A DNA stretch of 64,000 bases from Aphanothece hegewaldii CCALA 016 (GCF_003007785.1 NZ_PXOH01000008.1:62001-126000), one strand, 5' to 3'; counted from the first letter of the stretch, positions 28,789 to 38,805 are shown. Made by a program: numbers and translations. Notes: generated by a model from the sequence alone, not told the origin.

Positions 28789-28957
28789 GCTTTTAACTCC
28801 TATACTGACTTTCTTTCCTCCTTCCCAATTTTTATGGGATAGATGGAAGACAAGACGGGCTAAAGGTGTGCTTTGATACCCTATAGTCAAATGAAATAAG
28901 TCGTTATTTGCACAACAATCACTAAAATCAACTATTTAGGGCATCGCCTCTAACATA

Positions 28958-29449
28958 CTATAGTTTATTTCTTGTAATATGTTCAATAATTCTGGATGTC
29001 GATGTGGGAATTTCTATCTTGACTAACTCGATTTTTCCGCCGTATGCTTGAACGGTCGGGGTTTCGGGTAATGTATTCAGGGTATAGTCACCACCTTTGA
29101 CGTAAATATCGGGTTTGAGGGTTTCGATTAAGTTGGTTGCGGTTGTTTCCGAAAAAATGACTACACCATCAACAGATTTTAGCGCGGCAATCACTTCAGC
29201 GCGTTGAGAGTCAGGGATGATTGGACGGGGGGGAGATCCAGTTTTAGAGGGTTTTATCGTCCGTACAGACTGATCACTATTGATTCCGACGACTAAAGCT
29301 TTACCATAGGTTTTTGCTGCACTCAAATAGCGTATATGACCAACATGGAGTAGGTCAAAACATCCATTAGTAAAGACTAAAGGTCGCCATTGCTTAGGAT
29401 GAGTAGCGATCGCTTTTTCTAATTCATTGAGGGTGTAGACTGCTGTCAT
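28958..29449 (-). CDS. Heptose-1-phosphate adenylyltransferase-like protein (HldE C-domain type)
   Basis: 163 residues. VFTNGCFDLLHVGHIRYLSA carries the HxGH motif of cytidylyltransferase-like enzymes, and KPDIYVKGGDYT and SRIIEHI match the adenylyltransferase half of HldE (RfaE2). The family joins AMP to D-glycero-beta-D-manno-heptose 1-phosphate for lipopolysaccharide. The kinase half is absent from this gene and neighbourhood. The ATG at 29449 overlaps the stop of the S9 peptidase by 4 bp, implying translational coupling. Confidence 0.82.
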   Translation of the reverse strand: MTAVYTLNELEKAIATHPKQWRPLVFTNGCFDLLHVGHIRYLSAAKTYGKALVVGINSDQSVRTIKPSKTGSPPRPIIPDSQRAEVIAALKSVDGVVIFSETTATNLIETLKPDIYVKGGDYTLNTLPETPTVQAYGGKIELVKIEIPTSTSRIIEHITRNKL

Positions 29450-31368
29450 TTTTGAGTTAGATTCATAATTTCAATGGTTTCTATTGGTTCTGCTAAAGGA
29501 ATACTAAAGACTTGAGTATAGAAATAGTATTCCCCATCCAAGGCTTTTTTAATCGTTTCTGAGCGTCGAAAGCCGTGTTGTTCTCCAGGAAAAGGCACAT
29601 AAGCAACGGGTAAACCTTTATTTTGTAGGGCTTCTACCATCATTTGAGCTTGGTTAGGTGGAACGATTTTATCTTCTAATCCTTGAAAAAAGATCACAGG
29701 ACATGACAATTTATCGATAAAATGTATCGGAGAACGCTTGACATATATCTCTTTTTGTGCTGGATATTCTCCAACGAGGCGATCTAGATAACGAGATTCA
29801 AATTTATGGGTATCTTGACATAAGATTTCTAAATCACTCACTCCATAATAACTGGCTCCAGCTTTAAAGGTGTCATAAAAGGTTAATGCAGCTAGGGTTG
29901 TATATCCTCCGGCACTTCCTCCAGAAATCATTAAGCGGTTGCTGTCTACTTTCTTTTGTTTGGCGAGATAGTTAGCACCGTTGATACAATCAAGTACATC
30001 GACAATACCCCAATTGTGGTCCAAGCGTTTGCGGTAGGCTCGTCCATATCCAGTACTTCCGCCATAATTAACATCAAGATAGCCAAACCCGCGACTTGTC
30101 CAGTATTGAATTCTTAAGTTTAACCCAACTGAAGCGGCTGCGGTTGGCCCGCCATGACTTTTAACGAGTAAGGGGGGTTTTTCGGTAATGGGGGCTTGGT
30201 AATCGGGATTTTTTGGCGGATAATACCAAGCATAGGCAGTCATTCCGTTTTCTGTGGGAAAAGCGATCGCTTCTGGTATAGAAATATATTTTGGATCTAT
30301 AGTAATCTGACTAGAGCGTTGTAGAATTGTTGTTTCTTGAGATTTTAAATCATATTGAATAATTGCTGTGGTTTGTGTGGGTGAACTCCCAATAAATACC
30401 AGTTTTTCTCCTTGGATTTTTAGAGAAGAAATATTAGTATAAGGAATGTTAATCGGATGCAATGATTGAGTATTTAGATCAATGTATGCTAGATACCATT
30501 GTCCATTCTGGGTATAAGTACAAGCGATTTTTGATTTGTTGATAAAACCATAAGTAGTAATGCCAAAAATCCAATGAGGATAGGCGAATTCTGCCTCAGC
30601 TTGGATTAGAGGTTCAGGATAATTTTGATAGTTATAAAGATTCCACCATCCTGAACGATCGCTACTAAAATAAAGTATACCATCTGGCGACCATCTCGGC
30701 TCACAGATTGATTCTTCTCTATTTCCGACAAGACATTTACTGTTTTCTAAGTTTCCTTGCTCATCAAAATTAGCCAGCCATAATTGACTTTCATCCCAAG
30801 GCATATTAGGATGGTTCCACTCAATCCATGCAAGTTGATGACCATCAGGACTTAAACGAGGTGAACTATAAAAATCTGCACCAGAAGTTAATATTTTAAT
30901 CTCTCCTGTTTTTACATCTACACTAGCGATATAGTTTTTGGGTTCTTGTTCAGCTTGAGTATGATCTTCACAAACACAAATTAGATGATTACGGGTTCTA
31001 TCTAGAATAAAATCAGCATAACGAAGTTTGTTTTCTGGAGTTAACGGCTGTGGTGGATTAGGATAAATTTGTTGATAGATTCGTTGATCAGCAAAATTTA
31101 CAAAATAGATAATTGTATCAATAACGAGCAAAGAACCTCCCCCGTATTCATGAACAAGAGTCCGCATATTATAAGGTGGGGGAATGATTTCGATATTTTT
31201 TCCTTCTATTGATTTTTTCACTAAGACATTTCGTCCCCCTTCCGATGGTCTTCCTTCTATCCAATAAATCTCATTTCCATCGATGGCGATCTCACCTAAA
31301 CCGATTGTTTCTGCTACAATTAGGTCAGAAGTAATTGGAGATTTCCAAGAACCGTATTGACACGACAT
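29446..31368 (-). CDS. S9 family prolyl-oligopeptidase-like peptidase
   Basis: 640 residues. The first 380 form a beta-propeller with WD-like blades (YSSPRLSPDGHQLAWIEW, EPRWSPDGILYFSSDRSG). The alpha/beta-hydrolase domain has the oxyanion stretch VKSHGGPTAAA, the nucleophile Ser in ISGGSAGGYTTLAAL, Asp in FQGLEDKIVPP and His in GEQHGFRR. Likely an acylaminoacyl- or dipeptidyl-peptidase that trims short peptides in the cytoplasm, as there is no signal peptide. Translationally coupled to the downstream nucleotidyltransferase. Confidence 0.88.
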   Translation of the reverse strand: MSCQYGSWKSPITSDLIVAETIGLGEIAIDGNEIYWIEGRPSEGGRNVLVKKSIEGKNIEIIPPPYNMRTLVHEYGGGSLLVIDTIIYFVNFADQRIYQQIYPNPPQPLTPENKLRYADFILDRTRNHLICVCEDHTQAEQEPKNYIASVDVKTGEIKILTSGADFYSSPRLSPDGHQLAWIEWNHPNMPWDESQLWLANFDEQGNLENSKCLVGNREESICEPRWSPDGILYFSSDRSGWWNLYNYQNYPEPLIQAEAEFAYPHWIFGITTYGFINKSKIACTYTQNGQWYLAYIDLNTQSLHPINIPYTNISSLKIQGEKLVFIGSSPTQTTAIIQYDLKSQETTILQRSSQITIDPKYISIPEAIAFPTENGMTAYAWYYPPKNPDYQAPITEKPPLLVKSHGGPTAAASVGLNLRIQYWTSRGFGYLDVNYGGSTGYGRAYRKRLDHNWGIVDVLDCINGANYLAKQKKVDSNRLMISGGSAGGYTTLAALTFYDTFKAGASYYGVSDLEILCQDTHKFESRYLDRLVGEYPAQKEIYVKRSPIHFIDKLSCPVIFFQGLEDKIVPPNQAQMMVEALQNKGLPVAYVPFPGEQHGFRRSETIKKALDGEYYFYTQVFSIPLAEPIETIEIMNLTQK

Positions 31369-31534
31369 AGTTAAAAAATGTTCTCAAAGTTACTTAATTT
31401 TATCTTATAAGATAATTTGTCCGTTTAATTTAAAAATTATTGATTAAAATAATATTAATTTTTTTAGAGCGTTTGTTTTGTTGTTCCAATTACGGCTTAT
31501 TATAGAGATTAAGATCTGTGGCACAATCATCGAC

Positions 31535-31999
31535 ATGAAGTTTGTTTTAAAAAGAATTCTTAGCTCATCATTCGTGGTCAGTAGTTTAGTCATCGGACTA
31601 AATTTTCCAGTTTTTGCTCAAGAGCAAACGATTGTTAATCTTCAGATTAAAAGAGCGATCGATGCGGCACAAGAAATAGATAAAATTCCTGATGCTGGTA
31701 AATTAGATGGTGATTACACATATTTTACTTTATCTGATGGCTTTATTTGCGGTTTCCTTTTTAAAGAAATGCCAAAAGCATCAGTTTATGTAATTTGTCA
31801 AAATAAAGTTGTCTCAAGATCTCTCACCAGTGTAGAAGAAATTGAAGCGGTAGCTGATTTATTTGCCGAACAATTACAAAATCGTTCAACGAATGCAGGT
31901 CAAGAACTGGCTCGAAAAATTCAAGAAAAGTGGCCAACAGAAACAAATACACAATACCAAATTTCTGATCCAAATGGCCATAAGTTGGGAGCGCAATAA
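31535..31999 (+). CDS. Exported protein of unknown function
   Basis: 154 residues from the ATG at 31535. A signal peptide (VLKRILSSSFVVSSLVIGLN, ending VFAQ) predicts export with cleavage before about residue 28. The mature part is helical and acidic with two cysteines (DGFICGFLFKEM and VYVICQNKVV) that could form a disulfide. No family recognised. It converges with the DoxX gene. Confidence 0.6.
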   Translation: MKFVLKRILSSSFVVSSLVIGLNFPVFAQEQTIVNLQIKRAIDAAQEIDKIPDAGKLDGDYTYFTLSDGFICGFLFKEMPKASVYVICQNKVVSRSLTSVEEIEAVADLFAEQLQNRSTNAGQELARKIQEKWPTETNTQYQISDPNGHKLGAQ

Positions 32000-32009
32000 T
32001 TTTTTATTT

Positions 32010-32417
32010 TTAGCGTCTGATTCTTTTTTTTGTTTCCCTCGATAAAGAATTAAGGGCATCAACACTGTAGGAACCAGCACCATAGGCAATAATCATAAAA
32101 AGTCCTCCCATTAAAGCCAAATTTTTAAAAAATGAAATTTCTTCTTTGGGAAAATCCGTATGAAAAACTAAAGTAGCAGGAATTAAAAAACCAATTAAAA
32201 TAAGCGCTCCCCAACGCGCTTGATAACCCAGTAGGATAGAGAAACCACCGACGATTAAAATCAATATAGTAGCAGCTAAAAGAAGACTAGGAAAAGGTAG
32301 TCCAACAGATGCCATATATTGTTGTGTAGAAATCGGATCTAAAACATGATCAATTCCAGATTTAATAAAAATTGCTGAGAGTAAAATTCTAGCGAGTAAG
32401 GGGATAAACTGTTCCAT
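32010..32417 (-). CDS. DoxX-family membrane protein
   Basis: 135 residues with four hydrophobic helices. The start LLARILLSAIFIKSGIDHVL and the GG/YQARWGALILIGFLI-type region match DoxX/YphA proteins, redox-linked membrane proteins of unclear role. It ends 10 bp from the convergent exported-protein gene and starts 5 bp after trpA on the same strand, so it is probably co-transcribed with trpA. Confidence 0.8.
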   Translation of the reverse strand: MEQFIPLLARILLSAIFIKSGIDHVLDPISTQQYMASVGLPFPSLLLAATILILIVGGFSILLGYQARWGALILIGFLIPATLVFHTDFPKEEISFFKNLALMGGLFMIIAYGAGSYSVDALNSLSRETKKRIRR

Positions 32418-32422
32418 AAAAG

Positions 32423-33220
32423 TTAGGAAGCGATCGCTTTTTGCAGGCTCTGACAGAATTCACTTACTGATTGTAATGCCTTTTCCGGTGTTCCTGATGC
32501 GAGTTTTTTTACGACTGCACTCCCAACAATTACGCCATCTGCGCCCCATTTTTTGACCTGTAAGGCTTGTTCTGGGGAAGAAATGCCAAAACCGACCCCA
32601 ATAGGTTTATCAGTGACACTACGGATCAGCGAGATTAATTCTTCAACACGAGTCGCCACTTGAGAACGCATTCCCGTAACTCCCGTCACACTGACTAAGT
32701 AAATGAATCCTTGAGACTGTTGAGCGATCGCTTGAATTCGTTCAAATGAGCTTGTAGGCGCGACTAATAATGTAACATCTATCCCCCGATGTGCGGCGGG
32801 TTCGAGCAGGGTGTGAGCCTCTTCTAGGGGCAAATCAGGGACAACTAATCCTTTGACTCCTGCTGCGGCGATTTGATCTAAAAAAGACTCAGCACCTCGG
32901 TAGAATATGGGATTATAGTAAGTAAAGAGAATAATTGGGGCGGAGATTTCTGGGCTAGTTGTTCTGACGATTTCTAGGACATCTTCTAGCTTGACTCCTT
33001 TTTGTAAAGCGCGAGTCGCTGCTGCTTGAATAACGGGACCATCTGCGAGAGGATCAGAATAAGGTACACCTAATTCGATAAAATCTGCACCCCCAACATC
33101 CAAAACTTTTAAAGCTTTAGCGGTTGTTTCTAAATCTGGATCACCTGCCGTTATAAAAGGAATAAAAGCACATTTATTTTGATGGCGCAGAGACTGAAAA
33201 GAATCGGAAATAGAAGTCAT
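32423..33220 (-). CDS. trpA: Tryptophan synthase alpha chain
   Basis: 265 residues. [20 protein letters not shown] contains both catalytic acids (Glu and Asp) of Trp[11 protein letters not shown] and [11 protein letters not shown] also match. It cleaves indole-3-glycerol phosphate to indole and glyceraldehyde 3-phosphate and passes indole to TrpB. trpB is not in the window, as is usual for scattered cyanobacterial trp genes. Confidence 0.96.
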   Translation of the reverse strand: MTSISDSFQSLRHQNKCAFIPFITAGDPDLETTAKALKVLDVGGADFIELGVPYSDPLADGPVIQAAATRALQKGVKLEDVLEIVRTTSPEISAPIILFTYYNPIFYRGAESFLDQIAAAGVKGLVVPDLPLEEAHTLLEPAAHRGIDVTLLVAPTSSFERIQAIAQQSQGFIYLVSVTGVTGMRSQVATRVEELISLIRSVTDKPIGVGFGISSPEQALQVKKWGADGVIVGSAVVKKLASGTPEKALQSVSEFCQSLQKAIAS

Positions 33221-33372
33221 TTTTTAAATCGTATTGAGCATTATTGTTCGAGAAGCAAGTTGCTTGAAAACTTTAATCTAAAACGTTGTTTTTTGCGCCG
33301 CATAGAGTTAAAGTTTGATAAAGATAAGCATTTTGGCTAATTTTATTATTATATCAGTGTGGTGCATTTTTT

Positions 33373-34002
33373 ATGATTAGCTATCTTAAAGGTCAGGTGA
33401 TTGATATTGTCAAGAGTACGAGTAATCGTCTGATTTTAATTTTAGAAGTTAATCAGATGGGTTATGAGATTCAAATTCCTTCTCGGTTAGCAAGACAAGT
33501 CACGCAAGACGCTAAGGAAATTACACAGATTTTTACTCATTTACAAAGTAGAGAAGATCAAACAATATTATATGGTTTTGCTAGTACCGCCGAACGTGAT
33601 TTATTTCGTCAGCTAATTGCTGTAACAGGAGTTGGAACGCAGACAGCTATTGCTTTAATTGATACACTGGGACTGGAAGAATTAGTACAAGCAATTATTA
33701 CGTGTAATATTAAAACTTTGTCTAAACCGTCAGGAGTGGGGGCAAAAACAGCCGAAAGAATTGCTTTAGAATTAAAAACTAAATTATCTCAGTGGCGAAA
33801 AAATAGTGGTATTTCTGTTACTTCATCTACCGCACTTCCAGAAAGAGAGATTTTAGAAGATGTGGAAATGACTTTACTGGCTTTAGGATATACTAATGAT
33901 GAGATTAATCAGGCTGTATCCGCTTTGAGTCAGGATGAATTAATGCTAAAAAATTCGAGTACAGAAGAATGGCTTAGAAATGCGATCGCATGGTTAAGTT
34001 AG
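33373..34002 (+). CDS. ruvA: Holliday junction branch migration protein RuvA
   Basis: 209 residues. An N-terminal OB domain (MISYLKGQVIDIVKSTSNRL), two helix-hairpin-helix motifs (AVTGVGTQTAIALIDTLG, LSKPSGVGAKTAERIALELK) and domain III, which contacts RuvB, are all present. The tetramer binds four-way junctions for recombination and repair. Its stop overlaps that of the converging Uma2 gene. Confidence 0.96.
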   Translation: MISYLKGQVIDIVKSTSNRLILILEVNQMGYEIQIPSRLARQVTQDAKEITQIFTHLQSREDQTILYGFASTAERDLFRQLIAVTGVGTQTAIALIDTLGLEELVQAIITCNIKTLSKPSGVGAKTAERIALELKTKLSQWRKNSGISVTSSTALPEREILEDVEMTLLALGYTNDEINQAVSALSQDELMLKNSSTEEWLRNAIAWLS

Positions 34003-34601
34003 TTATCTTCTTCCCCTAATGCGACATCTTCATACATACTAGATAAAGGACAAGAATAATTGATACTGGTAAATTCTATTTCTATTTCTTCTGGAGAAAG
34101 ATTCATCTCATCAAGGCTATAAGACGTTAATTCCCATTTATTATTTTCATTAAGTCGATAGCAGTCCACATTTATTTTATCAGCACTTATTAAAACATAT
34201 TCTTTTAAAGTACTAATTTGGCGATAGTGTTTAAATTTATCACCGCGATCAAATGCTTCTGTACTTGGGGAAAGAACTTCAACAATGAGACAAGGATGAT
34301 AGATGACTCTACGGGCTTTTTGATCTCTAGGATCACAAGTTACAATCACATCAGGATAGTGAAAGGGGCCTTTTTCCGATACACCGACTTTCGCATCCGC
34401 CATAAATACTTTACACCCTTTACCCCGTAAATAGGTTTTTAATGAGGTTGTTAAATTAACCGCAATTTCATTATGAGGGAGTGTACCTCCTGTCATGTCG
34501 TAAATTTCCCCATCAATGTAGCCATATTTTAGGGGTTGTTCTTCCTCCCAGTCTAGATACTCTTCGGGAGTCATGTAAATGAGTTTAGGATCAGCAACCA
34601 T
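33999..34601 (-). CDS. Uma2 family (DUF820) putative endonuclease
   Basis: 200 residues. YMTPEEYLDWEEEQPLKYGY at the start and the PD-(D/E)xK-like core PDVIVTC, then PCLIVEVLSPSTEAFDRGDK, are typical of Uma2 proteins, which are abundant in cyanobacteria with unknown in vivo role. The catalytic D, E and K positions look intact. It overlaps the ruvA stop tail to tail. Confidence 0.88.
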   Translation of the reverse strand: MVADPKLIYMTPEEYLDWEEEQPLKYGYIDGEIYDMTGGTLPHNEIAVNLTTSLKTYLRGKGCKVFMADAKVGVSEKGPFHYPDVIVTCDPRDQKARRVIYHPCLIVEVLSPSTEAFDRGDKFKHYRQISTLKEYVLISADKINVDCYRLNENNKWELTSYSLDEMNLSPEEIEIEFTSINYSCPLSSMYEDVALGEEDN

Positions 34602-34762
34602 TGTTTAACCAGTCCGAACGTTTGTATTAATTATATGATTTTTATGTAGCGATCGCTTGATGAGCCATGATAAGTTTAGGGTTTTAGAGGATTATTGTGA
34701 ATGATCTGGCTGCTTTTTGGGAATACTAGCTCTAGTAAAGTTGATCTGTGTTTAACGAGACT

Positions 34763-36724
34763 ATGATGAGTGAAGAAGACATTCTTAGGATAATAGAAGA
34801 ATATTGTCAGGAAACGGGAATTTATTTTCAGGTTTTTTTACAAGTTCCTTATTTGTATGTCTATATTAACCGTGAAGCGGCTCAACTCGTTGATTATAAC
34901 CAACTGAGCGAAAAGATGATCAGTGCGATCGCTCATCAACAAATTCCAGAATTACAGGGAATTTCTCTTCATAGTCGCATTTTGGGAACTATTGAACCAG
35001 ACTGGGAAACTTATTTAGAGTTACCTTCAGTCGAAAATAATGTTATTGAATTAGAAAATGAATCTTTACCGGTTGTCTATGACTTAGAACCTCAAGAAAC
35101 AATTCTTACTGAGTCATCATCTGAACCTATCTTAAAAGAAACTCCAGAAACAATTCTTACTGAGTCATCATCTGAACCTATCTTAAAAGAAACTCCAGAA
35201 ACGATCGTAAACGAGTCATCATCTGAACCTATCTTAGAAGAAACTCAACCCACATCAGAACCCTTTGAATTAGCAAAATACTGCTTTATTCGCAACCGTT
35301 CTTTATTAACAGCAAAGCTACCGCATCCCTCTGCTAATATTGCCAAAATGGTTGACTTTTTTCACGTTTTACCCAATAAACAAATTATCGCGCCTTTTTT
35401 GGACGATATTTTTAATAAAGGCAAAACACCGAATACAACAAATCATCCCCCAAGCGTACAACAATGGGTCAAAGAGCTTGTAGAGTTAGATGAGGAGAAA
35501 AAACGAAAAACTTCTATATGGTTTAGTCGTTATTGTATTAATCCGACTGCAACAATGGAACAAGTAACAGCAGTTTTATCGATAGCGACGGAAACATCGA
35601 CACCCACTAAAACAGAAGAAACCGAACCGGAAAAAACTACAGAAAAAACAGAACCCTCTCTTTTAACCCCATCTAAATATAATCCGCCCACATCATCCCC
35701 ACAACAACCCACGCAAAAAGTAACGGGATCTCGACTCAAAAAAACAGCGACAAAGAAAAAAGCCCCCACTTGGCAACCTTCTTCAGTTCATTTAGCGATC
35801 GCCTGGGTCATCTTTACCATATTCGTCGTTATGATTAATGTTCGTACGATGAGTACAGCCTTAGAAACCTCGCCATTGTGCGAAAACTCTCCATCTTCTG
35901 ATCAATGCGAACTAGCAGTACAGATAGCCAGTGCACCAGCGATCGAGTTAGCGTTCAAACGTCATCCCGGTACACCCTCAGAACGGACAAAAGCAGCCGC
36001 AGAATTTGAAGGGGTTACAGCCGATGTTTATACACCTCCGGCGGGTCTTGAAGCGACTGCGATCGGTACCTGTCAATTTTATGCCAGCCTCAATGCGGGT
36101 TTGTCTTATAAAGAAATCATCAAAATGAAGACAACACCTTTATCAACAGATGGAACTATTGTATTACCTGGGGTTTATTTTGTTGATGTCCAACAAAACA
36201 ATTTTAAAGGTGGTTCTGAACCCATTAGAACGGCTTGTGTATTCCAATATACAGAAACAAAACAAAAAGTTAATGTCAATACTTTAGCAAAGGAAGTCAT
36301 TCCTACTAAATGGCCAGAAGTCGCTTATGAGAAAACATCGAAATCTATTGCCATTCAAAAAACTGTAGGGGTTTTTAGTATACTTAGTGTCTTGGGGACA
36401 GGAACCTTATTTACCGCAATTGGTCTATTTGTTGCTAGTGTTTTAGGGTTAGGAATTCGCGCTTATAGTTTAGAAGCTATTTTCAAAGCGTCTTTTTTCT
36501 TGGGAATTATTGAACTGCTTTTATCTTTTCTTCCGTCGTTGTTTATTGCTAGAATCGCTTTAGAAACTTTGGCTTTATCTCTCACTTCTGCTGTAGTAAA
36601 AGATTTTAAAGTCGAGTGGAGTATGGGTTATCCTATTGTTGCTGCTGGTGCAATAGTTATAATGGGTTTGAGAGCTTTGCTAAACTGGATTTTATTGATC
36701 ATGATTTTTACGATAGCTCAGTGA
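34763..36724 (+). CDS. Large membrane protein with internal 17-residue repeats
   Basis: About 653 residues from the ATG at 34763; an in-frame GTG at 34748 is possible. An N-terminal domain of about 115 residues (IIEEYCQETGIYFQVFLQVP) is followed by three tandem 17-residue units (ILTESSSEPILKETPET), a soluble domain (about 175-275), a Thr/Pro/Lys-rich linker and a membrane helix (LAIAWVIFTIFVVMINV). An extracytoplasmic part with several cysteines (SPLCENSPSSDQCEL) and three or four C-terminal helices complete it. No family recognised. It appears to be an inner-membrane protein with a long cytoplasmic arm. Confidence 0.6.
   Translation: MMSEEDILRIIEEYCQETGIYFQVFLQVPYLYVYINREAAQLVDYNQLSEKMISAIAHQQIPELQGISLHSRILGTIEPDWETYLELPSVENNVIELENESLPVVYDLEPQETILTESSSEPILKETPETILTESSSEPILKETPETIVNESSSEPILEETQPTSEPFELAKYCFIRNRSLLTAKLPHPSANIAKMVDFFHVLPNKQIIAPFLDDIFNKGKTPNTTNHPPSVQQWVKELVELDEEKKRKTSIWFSRYCINPTATMEQVTAVLSIATETSTPTKTEETEPEKTTEKTEPSLLTPSKYNPPTSSPQQPTQKVTGSRLKKTATKKKAPTWQPSSVHLAIAWVIFTIFVVMINVRTMSTALETSPLCENSPSSDQCELAVQIASAPAIELAFKRHPGTPSERTKAAAEFEGVTADVYTPPAGLEATAIGTCQFYASLNAGLSYKEIIKMKTTPLSTDGTIVLPGVYFVDVQQNNFKGGSEPIRTACVFQYTETKQKVNVNTLAKEVIPTKWPEVAYEKTSKSIAIQKTVGVFSILSVLGTGTLFTAIGLFVASVLGLGIRAYSLEAIFKASFFLGIIELLLSFLPSLFIARIALETLALSLTSAVVKDFKVEWSMGYPIVAAGAIVIMGLRALLNWILLIMIFTIAQ
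35099..35251. repeat. 51-bp in-frame tandem repeat, three copies
   Basis: Units at 35099-35149, 35150-35200 and 35201-35251. The first two are identical over 51 bp and the third has diverged, which points to recent expansion. Each encodes 17 acidic residues of the linker. Confidence 0.9.
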
Positions 36725-37052
36725 AAGGGGTTTGAAAATTAAAAAGCCCCTAACGCACTATAACCCGTGTGAAGTACCTATCGCTAATTGCTTCGCAATA
36801 TAGCGTAGGCTTCCTGCTTCAACGGGATGTGCTTTCTACCCCGAAAGATAGCGAGTCTTACCTTCCCTCCACACGCCAGGAGTCCAGCCTTCCGCAGACC
36901 CATAGTTTTTCTTGTAGCATCGCCCACTTAGCTTGGTTTTCGCATTGGGAAAAATGGTCAAGATTGCTCAATTATATCACAGTTTCTGTCCGCAATTCAT
37001 CCCATCGCTAAGAGCGCGTATAGCGTGGGACTTCTTGCAGCGAACAGTTAAA
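36725..37052. other. 328-bp non-coding region with bulged hairpins, possible IS remnant
   Basis: No supported gene. Two hairpins share a motif: CCTATCGCTA to TAGCGTAGG (36777-36809) and CCCATCGCTA to TAGCGTGGG (37001-37029), both with a bulged T. The second, followed by ACTTCTTGCAG, resembles the end structures I associate with cyanobacterial IS200/IS605 (TnpB-only) elements. The 80-codon open frame across it has no coding character. Probably a decayed mobile-element end. Confidence 0.4.
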
Positions 37053-38087
37053 TTATTGAGATTTTAACTGTTTAATGGCTTGGTAAATTTCTGGAAGACG
37101 CTTATAAGCAGCAGCAACCTTTAAAAAATGTTTATAAGGCATTGCGGGACTACCGGAGACTATTTCACCAGAATTAATATCATTATGTATTCCCGTTTGG
37201 GCTGTAGCGATCGCATTATCCCCAATTTTCGCATTATTGGCGATGCCGACTTGTCCTGCTAAGATTACATTATTGCCGATAATTACGCCGCCTGCCATAC
37301 CCGCTTGTCCTGCGATCGCGCAATTTTCCCCAATCTGACAACCGTGACCAATTTGTACTAAATTATCAATTTTAGTATTGCGTTTAATTCGAGTTTCTCC
37401 CACTGCTGGACGATCAATAGTTGTATTACAGCCAATTTCCACTCCATCTTCTAGTACAGTGTAGCCCGATTGTTCCATTTTGTACCAGCCTCCAGGACTC
37501 GGAACAAACCCAAAACCTTCTGCACCAAGGACAGCCCCACTATGCACTACACAATTTGAGCCGATTTGAGTGCGTTCGTGAATAGTACAGTTAGCGTGTA
37601 AGATTGTGCGATCGCCAATAATAACATCTGGATAAACGACAACATTAGGATGAATACAAACCCCATCTGCGATCTTAACGTTTGCTTGGATGACGACATG
37701 GGCACCTAAATAAACGTCTTTGCCGATGGTAGCCGAAGGATCAATAACTGCACTGGGGTGTATATGGGGTGAGGGTTTAAAAGGTTTGTAAAATAAATTA
37801 ATCGCATGAGCAAAGGCTAGACGGGGTTCAGAGGCGGCTAACCAAGCAATCCCTTTTTGTGTCGCTTGAGCTTGTAAAGCTTCATCTAGAGGCAATATTA
37901 ACGCGCTGGCTTGAGTTTTTTCGATTTGGTGCGCGAATTTTGCACCCTCAATATAACTTAATGTTCCTTTTTCTGCTTCATCAACAGCAGCCACACCATT
38001 AATATCGGGGTTACAATCAGGACTAGCAGTTAAACTATGGCATTTTATTAACGGGTTTAGTTGATGAATAATTTCTGTAAATTGCAT
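37053..38087 (-). CDS. lpxD: UDP-3-O-acylglucosamine N-acyltransferase
   Basis: 344 residues. An N-terminal uridine-binding domain (about 1-100) is followed by a left-handed beta helix of hexapeptide repeats (HPSAVIDPSATIGKDVYLGA). The catalytic His lies in KIDNLVQIGHGCQIG, and a C-terminal helix ends with YKRLPEIYQAIKQL. LpxD adds the N-linked acyl chain in lipid A synthesis. No other lpx gene is near. Complete. Confidence 0.93.
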   Translation of the reverse strand: MQFTEIIHQLNPLIKCHSLTASPDCNPDINGVAAVDEAEKGTLSYIEGAKFAHQIEKTQASALILPLDEALQAQATQKGIAWLAASEPRLAFAHAINLFYKPFKPSPHIHPSAVIDPSATIGKDVYLGAHVVIQANVKIADGVCIHPNVVVYPDVIIGDRTILHANCTIHERTQIGSNCVVHSGAVLGAEGFGFVPSPGGWYKMEQSGYTVLEDGVEIGCNTTIDRPAVGETRIKRNTKIDNLVQIGHGCQIGENCAIAGQAGMAGGVIIGNNVILAGQVGIANNAKIGDNAIATAQTGIHNDINSGEIVSGSPAMPYKHFLKVAAAYKRLPEIYQAIKQLKSQ

Positions 38088-38198
38088 TGGTAGTTGTTTG
38101 ACGTTTAATTAAATGAATAAGTTCTAACCATTGATTTAATACTTTAGCATCAACACTAAACATTTTTTCTGTTTATTGAAAATTGTACAAACAAGAAA

Positions 38199-38801
38199 AT
38201 GAATCGAAAGTATCAATATATTTTATTTTATAAACCCTACAATGTTTTATGTCAGTTTACCGATGAAGCAAGTTCCGAGAAAAGACTTACTTTAAAAGAT
38301 TTTATCCCAATTCCAGAAGTTTACTCGATTGGGCGACTCGATCAAGATAGCGAAGGATTATTATTACTAACTAATAATGGACAATTACAGCATCGTTTAG
38401 GACATCGAAAATTTGCTCATCCTCGCACTTATTGGGTTCAAGTCGAAAGAATTCCCTCGGAAATGGATCTCGATCCTTTGCGAAAAGGAATTATTATTCA
38501 AGATTATAAAACACGTCCTGCTCTTATTAAAAAATTAACTGAAGAACCAAATTTACTACCGAGAAATCCACCGATACGTTATCGAAAATCGGTTCCGACT
38601 TGTTGGTTAGAAATTACTTTAACTGAAGGACGAAATCGACAGGTGAGAAAAATGACGGCGGCGATAGGTTTTCCAACGTTACGATTAATTCGTATCACAA
38701 TTACATTAGGTAAAAAAAGTCAACTAAGTTTAGAGGGTTTAAATCCTGGAGAATGGCGAGAAGCGACCGAATGGGAAAGAAAGATATTAGAAGAATTTTG
38801 A
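38199..38801 (+). CDS. RNA pseudouridine synthase, RluE/RsuA family
   Basis: 200 residues. [17 protein letters not shown], the catalytic Asp in [19 protein letters not shown] and [20 protein letters not shown] are diagnostic of the family. No S4 domain is present, as in RluE (which modifies 23S rRNA U2457 in E. coli); the target here is inferred. The TGA stop (38799-38801) lies at the edge of the adjoining IS element, so insertion may have reset the C-terminus. Confidence 0.87.
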   Translation: MNRKYQYILFYKPYNVLCQFTDEASSEKRLTLKDFIPIPEVYSIGRLDQDSEGLLLLTNNGQLQHRLGHRKFAHPRTYWVQVERIPSEMDLDPLRKGIIIQDYKTRPALIKKLTEEPNLLPRNPPIRYRKSVPTCWLEITLTEGRNRQVRKMTAAIGFPTLRLIRITITLGKKSQLSLEGLNPGEWREATEWERKILEEF

Positions 38802-38805
38802 CACT

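Noticed and set aside
36769..37011. An 80-codon open frame on the plus strand
   Set aside because: It runs across both hairpins of the suspected IS remnant; the translation has no domain, and the region looks non-coding.
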